The position numbers and the translations under genes were made by a program. A DNA stretch of 42,890 bases, from positions 1-42,890 of the IMG/VR virus record IMGVR_UViG_3300046538_000303; one strand, given 5' to 3'. This document shows, piece after piece, positions 25,387 through 31,533 of the stretch (the stretch's first letter is position 1; the number at the start of each line of letters is the position of its first letter). The DNA comes from a virus. The notes below the pieces were generated by a model. That model was not told the origin of the DNA. It ran no database searches and saw only the letters and a list, made by a program, of their open reading frames with translations.

Positions 25387-26058
25387 CTACCGCGCGATGC
25401 TCAAGGCAGCGGCCAGGGCGTCCGCGAAGTCCCCCTGCAGGTGCGCGTCGACCACCCGCTGCCCGGTCGCGCCGAACTCCAGGCACTTGTTCACCGGAAG
25501 CGCATCGCCGAAGCGGATCAGCAACTTGAGGGTTGCTGTCGGCCCCTGGTTCAATCCTCGGAGCCGTCGGCCATTCGCGGCTACCAGCTTGCGACCTGGT
25601 GCGGTCACGCGCTGCCACACGCCATTGACCGGGCCAGCCTTCGTCTTGACGATGCCGATGAAGATGTCCGGCCGGGCCTTCAGCTTCGCGAGCGTCGCGC
25701 GCGGCAGTTGCCCGTACTGGTTGAGCCTGATGTCCTTGGGGTTCAGCAGCGCGCGACTACTCAGGAAGTGCTTGCCGCCGTCCTCATACGGCTGCAGGTA
25801 CTTCGCAGCGATGTCCTTCACGAACACCGCAGCCGTCAGGCTAGCCTTGTTCGCACGGCTGACGCCGATCGAGTTCTGCGTGAACGGCGTCGGCTTAGTG
25901 AACTTGTCGCGGATGTTCTGCTGCTCGGCCGGCTTCACACGGCCAGCGACCTTGTTCAAGGCCTGGGCCGTCGCGTACGGCAGCTGCTTTTGTGCGAGAC
26001 GGTCCAGGCTTGCACTCAGCCGCTTGATGTTCGAACTGACGTCGATCTTTATCATCAC
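25387..26058 (-). CDS. Minor tail protein, gpZ-like
   Basis: A 223-aa protein with LAQKQLPYATAQALNKVAGR (about 21-40), the typical opening of the prophage minor tail protein Z family, and a basic, strand-rich remainder ending in a helix (LQGDFADALAAALSIAR). gpZ-type proteins help tail-to-head joining in lambda. Here the gene lies upstream of terminase and not among tail genes. The start overlaps the 102-aa gene by four bases; two adjacent ATG codons are possible. About 100 bases without a gene separate it from the small terminase gene. Confidence 0.75.
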   Translation of the reverse strand: MMIKIDVSSNIKRLSASLDRLAQKQLPYATAQALNKVAGRVKPAEQQNIRDKFTKPTPFTQNSIGVSRANKASLTAAVFVKDIAAKYLQPYEDGGKHFLSSRALLNPKDIRLNQYGQLPRATLAKLKARPDIFIGIVKTKAGPVNGVWQRVTAPGRKLVAANGRRLRGLNQGPTATLKLLIRFGDALPVNKCLEFGATGQRVVDAHLQGDFADALAAALSIAR

Positions 26059-26363
26059 TCACTAACGTACAGATGACCATCGCCCGCCTCAGGCCATATC
26101 AAAGTCTGATTGTCACTGGTCTGCGCAATGCAAACCGGTGCGTACGTGACACCAGCCACGCCCCCACCGATCATCTGGCTGACCTTATTGCCGCTGATCG
26201 ATGTTCCTCCAATGAGCATGTCGGATGGAGATGGGTCCACGCCATCGACTACCCTGACCTCCCACACCGCGCTCTCGATGGTCACACCTGGAGATAACAG
26301 CGGGGTGAGGTCGGTCGTAAACACCTCCTTCTCTATCGATCGCTTCGGGCTGAAATTTGTCAT
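26055..26363 (-). CDS. Fibre-adaptor-like small structural protein
   Basis: A 102-aa, beta-rich protein (MTNFSPKRSIEKEVFTTDLT) with the phrases IESAVWEVRVVDGVDPSPSD (about 29-48) and YAPVCIAQTSDNQTLIWPEA. The pattern resembles phage fibre-tail adaptor or Ig-like proteins that start with a Lys-rich strand and contain a W.V...G.D unit. It is coupled on both sides by ATGA overlaps, so it belongs with the 551-aa fibre-like gene and the gpZ-like gene. The function is inferred from context. Confidence 0.65.
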   Translation of the reverse strand: MTNFSPKRSIEKEVFTTDLTPLLSPGVTIESAVWEVRVVDGVDPSPSDMLIGGTSISGNKVSQMIGGGVAGVTYAPVCIAQTSDNQTLIWPEAGDGHLYVSE

Positions 26364-28015
26364 AGCGTTCGTACTCTTTTCTGTCCTATGTATGCACGGA
26401 TGCGCGACCTAGCCAGATATGTCCGGTTCGGATTCGGGACGAGCGGCCTTGCCGAAACCAAATCGACAGCACTGCTCACCCGCGTTGTCGACATGCATGC
26501 AACGCGAATTGAAGTCGTCAGCGCACATGTGCTTGCGGACGGCATGCTGGCCCAGGCCGCGATCGGGATCAACGTGTCCAGCGCGGCCGATGCACCGCAC
26601 GGGTTCACACTTGACGCTATCCAGGCTCCCGCCGCAGTCGACAGCGTGGCGCCGGCGTTGGATCGTGAAGTGCTGCCCACTGCGCACGTGATCGCCATGC
26701 TGACCACGGCGCCGGCCTGCGCCGCCGATATTGCTTGTGCTGCGACCTGGACAGCTGTGTTCAGCGTGGCGCCGCTGCTGCAGCGTGTCGCGCTGGACGC
26801 CGACCAGGCCGAACCGAGCGCCGACAGGTTGGTGGCCGCACTCGATGCGCTGGCGCCGCCGGCGGAAAGCTTGATCGCAGTGGACAGGACCGCGCTCACG
26901 CCACTCGTACTGCTGGACGAAGCCGACCACGCCGAACCTGTCGACAGGCTCGCGCCGCTGGTTGATGGCGTCGCACCGGCCGCGCCGATCCGCACGGTGG
27001 TTGTCAGAGTGGCGCCGGACGTTGACGGTGAGGTGGCGCCGGCGGCAAGATTGATCGTGGCGGTCAGTGCCGCACTGGCCATGCTGGGGATCGTGCCGGC
27101 ACCGGCCAGTTTGATCACGGCATTCAGCGCGGCGGACGTGGCGGAAGTGCTCGCGCCGGCCGCCGCGATCTGCACGCCAGCGGACAGGGCGGCGGCCGAC
27201 GTCGACGACGATGTCCCGAATGCGCCGCCGAGGTCGAGCGTTGCGGGTGCCGCGCTGTAGGCCAACCACAGCCGCCGCGGCGCGGGCTTGAACAGTTGCC
27301 ACGGGTTGTCGGCGAGTGACACATGTTCTGCGTCAGTTAGTGGACGATTCCATATCGCCACCAGCATCAAACCGCCAACCAGCCAATTTTGGGTATTGCC
27401 AGTTTTGCGCGCGCCGATTGATATGCTGGCGTTCGGCGTGAGGGCCGTACTTGCGAGGGCGGCGCCGGCCGTTTTTACGCCCTTTTGATAAATCGCGTAT
27501 GCCGTGCTGTTGACCGTCGCTCCCATAGCGAAGCCAGTTGCAAGGTCGGATGCCGAAAGTGCTAACGGGGATACCACACTTCCGTTGCCGCCGGAGTAGA
27601 ACGGGATTAGTTCGGCCTTACCCGCGTTGAGACGGAATTGAAAACGGCGATTTGTCCCGTCGTCGTCGTCCAGTGCGCTTTGAATACCACTCGATGGGCC
27701 TGTACCAAATGCGAACAGGCTATACACGCCTGTTTTAATCGACGTCTGGTTAGATGGCGCAAACAAATAACCGGAGCTTGTCGACAAGAGCTGCCCGCCC
27801 GTTCCGGCGAGTGTATTAACCGCGCGGCCATACAGTGCACCATCGCTGCTTCGCACGTACGGAATACCGTTGCGTCCATCTTCACCCCAGCCTTGCGCCT
27901 CGTTACCCATCGTATAGGCGAACACAAGACCCGCCGTGATTGGATTACTCCAATCGATCAATGGGTTTTGCTGGGGTTGCGAATTGCGGACGCGCTTGCC
28001 GACGATAGCAGCCAT
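26360..28015 (-). CDS. LamG-like phage protein with about twelve Ala/Ser-rich repeats
   Basis: A 551-aa protein. Residues 1-250 look like the phage LamG/concanavalin-like family (GLVFAYTMGN, YGRAVNTLAG, then ADNPWQLFKPAPRRLWLAYS at about 235-254). Residues about 255-510 consist of around twelve degenerate repeats of 20-22 residues with the pattern [S/T]-x-A-x-L-[S/T]-x-x-[I/V]-x-[I/L]-A-A-x-[A/G], rich in Ala and Ser. The final 40 residues are basic (RTYLARSRIRAYIGQKRVRT). A sugar-binding head plus a repetitive stem suggests a host-binding appendage. The region's GC bias creates long unreal frames on the + strand. Confidence 0.75.
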   Translation of the reverse strand: MAAIVGKRVRNSQPQQNPLIDWSNPITAGLVFAYTMGNEAQGWGEDGRNGIPYVRSSDGALYGRAVNTLAGTGGQLLSTSSGYLFAPSNQTSIKTGVYSLFAFGTGPSSGIQSALDDDDGTNRRFQFRLNAGKAELIPFYSGGNGSVVSPLALSASDLATGFAMGATVNSTAYAIYQKGVKTAGAALASTALTPNASISIGARKTGNTQNWLVGGLMLVAIWNRPLTDAEHVSLADNPWQLFKPAPRRLWLAYSAAPATLDLGGAFGTSSSTSAAALSAGVQIAAAGASTSATSAALNAVIKLAGAGTIPSMASAALTATINLAAGATSPSTSGATLTTTVRIGAAGATPSTSGASLSTGSAWSASSSSTSGVSAVLSTAIKLSAGGASASSAATNLSALGSAWSASSATRCSSGATLNTAVQVAAQAISAAQAGAVVSMAITCAVGSTSRSNAGATLSTAAGAWIASSVNPCGASAALDTLIPIAAWASMPSASTCALTTSIRVACMSTTRVSSAVDLVSARPLVPNPNRTYLARSRIRAYIGQKRVRTL

Positions 28016-28491
28016 TACGTGTACTGAACCGCCGTTGCCGCCACCTTCATCGTCCAGTTCGCATTAATCGTCTGACCGGAACGGTTGATGATGTAGACGT
28101 TGTACAGATACGGCAGCAGTTCCACCGATCCCGATTGCAACAACAGCGCCGACCCGGCAGTCGGGACGCGCGCAAAAACGAACGATCCGACTCGCATGGG
28201 GTATGGGATATAGCTCGACCCCGCGGTCGTATCAAAGTCCGGGTAGCTGCTGCCATCGATGGCCGGGATGAGGTACAGGTCGGCGCATGTCGTACCGGCG
28301 ACAATGCCGGTATTTGCGGCCACAGCGGCGGATAGCGAGAACTGCGCCACGAGTGCGTCAATTGCGCCAGCCGTGCCGCCGGACCGGCAGTCCAGCGTCG
28401 CGGCCTGCCCTGCAGAACCCGTCGTCAGGGATGCGCCTGTCGTCGTCAGGGTTATCGGTGAACCCTCTTGCCACTTGATCGTGCCGGCCAT
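28015..28491 (-). CDS. Phage appendage/capsid-fibre-like structural protein
   Basis: A 158-aa beta-rich protein (MAGTIKWQEGSPITLTTTGA) with TCADLYLIPAIDGSSYPDFD (about 68-87), YPMRVGSFVFARVP (about 96-109) and a final strand NVYIINRSGQTINANWTMKV (about 131-150). This pattern matches a widespread but uncharacterised phage structural family usually found next to LamG or fibre proteins. It overlaps its neighbours by one base on each side and is probably coupled to them. Confidence 0.68.
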   Translation of the reverse strand: MAGTIKWQEGSPITLTTTGASLTTGSAGQAATLDCRSGGTAGAIDALVAQFSLSAAVAANTGIVAGTTCADLYLIPAIDGSSYPDFDTTAGSSYIPYPMRVGSFVFARVPTAGSALLLQSGSVELLPYLYNVYIINRSGQTINANWTMKVAATAVQYT

Positions 28492-28946
28492 TATTGCTTA
28501 CTCCATGCGTCAACGATGTCTCGCGCGGTCGGCGCCGGGACGTTGATAATTTCAGCCCGGCTGGCCGGCTGGAGCGCGATGTTCTTCAGTTCAGCGCCGA
28601 ACGCAGACGACAGCATGCCGGCCGCGACGAGCTCGTCGATATTGGCCTGCGTTTTCGGATGGCCCGCATCCATACCCGAATCCTGCTGCAGGAACGTCAT
28701 CATCCATTTCACGGCGCTGACGTTTGCGGCGGCGGCCTGGAGCGCGTCGAGGAGCGCGGCCCCATCGGCACACTCGGCCAGGATGGTGCGCGCCGTGACA
28801 TAGCGCGTCTTGAGCATCGTGTACGTCGGCATGTTGATCAGATCGACCACGCGCACGGGATCGAACGGCAGGTGCGCGGCATACCCGAGCCCGGCAGGAT
28901 CGTTTTTGATCTCGGCGGCCAGCGCCGACAGTTCAGCCGGCGTCAT
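28491..28946 (-). CDS. Hypothetical helical phage protein near fibre-like genes
   Basis: A 151-aa helical protein (MTPAELSALAAEIKNDPAGL) with VRVVDLINMPTYTMLKTRYV (about 32-51) and VSAVKWMMTFLQQDSGMDAG (about 76-95). I recognise the general type from the fibre-proximal region of betaproteobacterial phages but know no function. It is coupled to the 158-aa gene and follows the 217-aa fibre-like gene with a gap of three bases. Confidence 0.7.
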   Translation of the reverse strand: MTPAELSALAAEIKNDPAGLGYAAHLPFDPVRVVDLINMPTYTMLKTRYVTARTILAECADGAALLDALQAAAANVSAVKWMMTFLQQDSGMDAGHPKTQANIDELVAAGMLSSAFGAELKNIALQPASRAEIINVPAPTARDIVDAWSKQ

Positions 28947-28949
28947 GGC

Positions 28950-29603
28950 TTAGGCGCCGAGTTGCGAGGAGAACGCAGCGGCCGCGATGGATGGCGCGGC
29001 GTCGCCCGCATTGACCGACTTCGGGGTGGACAGCATGGCCCATTCCCACGGATTGCCGCCGGTCGATGCGTCATAAGCGACCACGCCGACGACCTGGCCG
29101 CCGGTGGGGTGCCACTGCCCGGTCGGCGACGGGAACGTGATTGCCGCGTTGTTCGACGTGGTACCAGTGGTACCCGTCGACGCGACCGTCGTGGCCGCCC
29201 CCTGCGTTCCAGCGAAATTGGCGAGCGTCGCGGTCAGGCTGGCGCGGGTATAGCCGGTGCCGCTGGTCGATACTTCGGCGTAGGTGCCGGCGTCGAGCGC
29301 GACACTTTGCTCGGTGAACACCGCGCCGCCGTCCGTGATGGCCTCGCCCCGCGCGCCCGCGAATGCCGGAGCACTCGGTACCGACGCTCCGGTGGTGCCC
29401 GCTGTGGTGCACTTGTACAGGTAGTAGGCGCCGCCGACTTGGAACACGACGGTGTCGTTCAAGGCGTATGCGGTCGAACGTGCCAGCGTGCCCTTGCTCG
29501 CCGTGATCAGGGCAAAATAGTAGGTCGCCGGCGCGCCGAGCGCCTGGCCACGCCAGCGTGCGTCGGTGATTTTGTTCTGTGCATAGTCGGTAAGTCCGGA
29601 CAT
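28950..29603 (-). CDS. Tail-fibre-like protein with an inserted module
   Basis: A 217-aa protein. The outer parts, MSGLTDYAQNKITDARWRGQ (1-20) and the second half with LTATLANFAGTQGAATTVAS (about 124-143), NNAAITFPSPTG and STPKSVNAGDAAPS (about 190-203), match a common phage tail-fibre-like family. Between about residues 42 and 102 an extra unit is inserted, STAYALNDTVVFQVGGAYYL followed by YKCTTAGTTG, which looks like the small beta module seen repeated in many phage fibres. It is the first large gene of the leftward late transcript. Confidence 0.78.
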   Translation of the reverse strand: MSGLTDYAQNKITDARWRGQALGAPATYYFALITASKGTLARSTAYALNDTVVFQVGGAYYLYKCTTAGTTGASVPSAPAFAGARGEAITDGGAVFTEQSVALDAGTYAEVSTSGTGYTRASLTATLANFAGTQGAATTVASTGTTGTTSNNAAITFPSPTGQWHPTGGQVVGVVAYDASTGGNPWEWAMLSTPKSVNAGDAAPSIAAAAFSSQLGA

Positions 29604-29630
29604 GATGTTCCTGTTCGAGAAGTGGTTTTT

Positions 29631-29774
29631 TCAGACGGCGTTGCCACTGTTTCGCCGTACGTGATGCATGCGCTTAAGATCGCGCCGCCTTTGGTCGACC
29701 GAAAGAGCGACAGCGAGCAATGCAAGCGGAACCAAGGCCAGCGCCGAGCCGAAGAGGTAGGCCCAGCACATCAT
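29631..29774 (-). CDS. Small single-pass membrane protein
   Basis: A 47-aa ORF starting MMCWAYLFGSALALVPLALL. One hydrophobic helix (about 4-25) is followed by a basic tail (DQRRRDLKRMHHVRRN), so N-out/C-in topology is expected. The first ATG (29774) overlaps the stop of the 23-aa ORF in an ATGA arrangement. Function unknown. Confidence 0.5.
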   Translation of the reverse strand: MMCWAYLFGSALALVPLALLAVALSVDQRRRDLKRMHHVRRNSGNAV

Positions 29775-29842
29775 CGACGCGGGCCGAGAGCCGCACGGAT
29801 GACCTGGTCGCGGTAGATGAGATTGAGGTCGCGCGTATTCAT
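29771..29842 (-). CDS. Very small ORF coupled to its neighbours
   Basis: A 23-aa ORF, MNTRDLNLIYRDQVIRAALG plus PRR. The start overlaps the stop of the 63-aa gene (ATGA), the stop overlaps the start of the 47-aa gene (ATGA), and GGAGG lies eight bases before the ATG. It could be a real micro-protein or simply a coupling device that passes ribosomes between its neighbours. Confidence 0.42.
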   Translation of the reverse strand: MNTRDLNLIYRDQVIRAALGPRR

Positions 29843-30030
29843 ACGGCCTCCATGACGATCATCGGGATCTGCCCTGCGCGTTCCATCAGCTGTTCGCCAG
29901 GAAGCAGTTGCGGCCGCACGTGTGCGACTAGCGCGCGGCCTGCCACATCGCGCACCAGGACATCGACTTCACCAGGCCGGCGCACGACCGCGCCGGCCAC
30001 TTCGACTCTCAGCATCGGGGCAACACGCAT
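29839..30030 (-). CDS. Small protein, first gene of the late transcript
   Basis: A 63-aa basic, strand-rich protein (MRVAPMLRVEVAGAVVRRPG) ending QLMERAGQIPMIVMEAV. I chose the ATG at 30030 because GAGG lies seven bases upstream and because the longer frame upstream runs through a terminator hairpin. It is the first coding sequence after the proposed late promoter and the two terminators, and is coupled to the 23-aa ORF. No family recognised. Confidence 0.55.
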   Translation of the reverse strand: MRVAPMLRVEVAGAVVRRPGEVDVLVRDVAGRALVAHVRPQLLPGEQLMERAGQIPMIVMEAV

Positions 30031-30045
30031 CACGCACCTCGGAAT

Positions 30046-30076
30046 AAAAAAACCGCCTGCCAGTGACGGCAGACGG
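30046..30076 (-). terminator. Second terminator in the late leader
   Basis: On the - strand CCGTCTGCC (30076-30068) pairs with GGCAGGCGG (30061-30053) with one G-T pair around a six-base loop, followed by seven T. It lies 16 bases before the first late gene. Confidence 0.82.
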
Positions 30077-30126
30077 CGAAGTCCAAGTCGGAACTTGGGA
30101 GGAGACACTGGATGTGTTCGGAAATG

Positions 30127-30165
30127 AAAAAGCCCTGTCGGGCGTACACCGGACAGGGCTTTTTT
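30127..30165. terminator. Bidirectional terminator between the 334-aa gene and the late operon
   Basis: AGCCCTGTC (30131-30139) and GACAGGGCT (30152-30160) form a perfect 9-bp stem with a 12-base loop, with four A before and five or more T after, so it works as a terminator on either strand. It ends the leftward early transcript or interrupts the late leader. Confidence 0.88.
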
Positions 30166-30205
30166 GAATTCTTTCTCAAATCGCAATTACTGCGAGATTA
30201 GAGAA

Positions 30206-30235
30206 AATATACATGAGTTACGACATTTCCGTCAA
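30206..30235 (-). promoter_or_regulatory. Candidate late promoter (pR'-like)
   Basis: On the - strand TTGACG (30235-30230), an 18-base spacer, and TATATT (30211-30206) form a good sigma-70 promoter just over the stop of the 334-aa gene. A start near 30199 gives a leader that meets two terminators before the first late gene. A small hairpin (TCGCA-ATTAC-TGCGA, 30181-30195) lies at the start of the leader. Confidence 0.6.
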
Positions 30236-31236
30236 TCACTTTCTGTCGGCAATGCAACACCATCCCTTACCAGTCGCTCTTCTAGGTGCTGGAGTGCCCG
30301 TTCCTCCAGTTGACGAAGATGATTGCGCATCTTGAAAGAGGCTCGCTCATAGAGCTTGGCGTTGCCGCCAAATGACTTGGCAATGTCCTCAAACGAGATG
30401 CCGACCTTCTTGTGGTTTGCGAATAGGCGCCCAAGCATACAATCGATCGCGAACGACGGAATCCTCGGGAAGATCGGACGGAACCAATTCGACAGCCCTT
30501 TGATGGCATCGATGCGCTCAGCGGAGAAGGCAAAGCGCCGGCCGCCCTGGCCAACTGCCGGGCTACCGCCCTCCATACCGGAGCGACCGTTTGCCCGATC
30601 AGCGGCGATCTGGATCGTGCGCGCAGTAGACTCCGCCCGGGCGAGCGCGGCGCCGGCATCGCGCACATCGTCCCGCGCGGCGTAATATTGCTCCTTCACG
30701 GATGCCGCAGTCGACGCCGGAGCAATTCGCCCCTCGTAGGCAAGGTGCTGCTCGCGCGCTGCATCGAGAGCCTTGCGCGCCTGGAGCAGCTTCTCGCGCA
30801 GCGCGTCGACGTCGGCCGCCGCGCGCTCGAGCGCGTCCACCAGCTGCTGGCCGACCAGGTCGCCATCGCCCACGTCCTCAAATTCCACGTAGCCGTACTT
30901 CGCCTGCAAAGTCCACATCTCAGCCGGCGGCAGGTGCTTGACGGCCTGCGTGATCATCACGCATTGCGCGCGCACCTCGTCGCCGCTCAGGCCGCCGAAG
31001 TTGATCGTCTCCGACGGCGCGCCGCGCAGCTGCTCGAGCCACTCGTACTGCTGGCCGTCGAGACGAATCGACTCCATCGCGCGCATCAACGCCTTTCGCA
31101 GCGGCGCATCCTGCATCGCCGGCTGGCTCATCACCATGAAAGCCACATGCACGGCTTGGCCTGTGCTGGCGAAGATCGTTTCCATTTTCTGACCCACTAC
31201 TCCCATCGCTGCCCTTTCAGTTATCCCGTTCGCCAC
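30232..31236 (-). CDS. Unknown 334-aa protein, candidate late-gene regulator
   Basis: The N-terminal part (about 1-60) has MGVVGQKMETIFASTGQAVH and RALMRAMESIRL-like helices. The middle (about 130-200) is a long charged helix likely to form a coiled coil (ADVDALREKLLQARKALDAA). The C-terminal 100 residues contain FAIDCMLGRLFANHKKVGIS and FEDIAKSFGGNAKLYERASF (about 276-295), which resemble a sigma-region-4 or HTH DNA-binding unit. It ends directly over the proposed late promoter, the place where lambda Q is encoded. No Q family match is visible, so the role is inferred. The start is a GTG with an AGAGG site upstream. Confidence 0.6.
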   Translation of the reverse strand: MANGITERAAMGVVGQKMETIFASTGQAVHVAFMVMSQPAMQDAPLRKALMRAMESIRLDGQQYEWLEQLRGAPSETINFGGLSGDEVRAQCVMITQAVKHLPPAEMWTLQAKYGYVEFEDVGDGDLVGQQLVDALERAAADVDALREKLLQARKALDAAREQHLAYEGRIAPASTAASVKEQYYAARDDVRDAGAALARAESTARTIQIAADRANGRSGMEGGSPAVGQGGRRFAFSAERIDAIKGLSNWFRPIFPRIPSFAIDCMLGRLFANHKKVGISFEDIAKSFGGNAKLYERASFKMRNHLRQLEERALQHLEERLVRDGVALPTESD

Positions 31237-31277
31237 GAAAACCTCTTACTTCCCCGATTTTGTTTCTCTTATGCAAA

Positions 31278-31479
31278 CCCTCAACATCCTCAACATACCC
31301 TCAACACATCTAACCTTTTGTTTTCATTATCTTTATTGACGGTATTGAGACTATTGAGGGTTAAATTGAAATTGAGTTGAATTCAATTCGCCGCTTCCTT
31401 CCTTGGCTTGCCCTTCTTTGCCCACCACGCGTGCGCGTGGAGCCTCAAAAAACCATCAACACCCTCAACACCCTCAACA
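31278..31479. repeat. Three clusters of three 9-bp repeats, candidate replication origin
   Basis: In the roughly 300-bp gap between the 334-aa gene and the large helicase gene lie nine related 9-mers. Cluster 1: CCCTCAACA 31278-31286, TCCTCAACA 31287-31295, CCCTCAACA 31298-31306. Cluster 2, opposite orientation: TATTGACGG 31334-31342, TATTGAGAC 31343-31351, TATTGAGGG 31352-31360. Cluster 3: CCATCAACA 31453-31461, CCCTCAACA 31462-31470 and 31471-31479. The common form is TRTTGAGGG. Between clusters 2 and 3 there is a perfect inverted repeat CCACGCG-TG-CGCGTGG (31425-31440), and near 31503-31528 CACATGT-N12-ACATGTG. The A/T-rich stretch at 31310-31390 could unwind. Iterons next to an initiator-type helicase gene suggest an origin. 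Confidence 0.62.
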
Positions 31480-31533
31480 TTGCCTTAATATTCAATCACT
31501 TACACATGTTGACACTTGACGACATGTGGACGG

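Noticed and set aside
25133-25618. A 161-codon - frame between the gpZ-like and small terminase genes
   Set aside because: It overlaps both real genes in another frame and is Arg/Gly-rich with no ribosome site.
26388-27260. A 290-codon + frame opposite the repeat protein
   Set aside because: The Ala/Ser repeats on the - strand give an open, repetitive antisense frame; LamG features and coupled starts support the - gene.
31278-31479. The clustered 9-bp repeats as a CRISPR array
   Set aside because: Repeats are far too short, lie directly side by side without spacers, and occur in both orientations.
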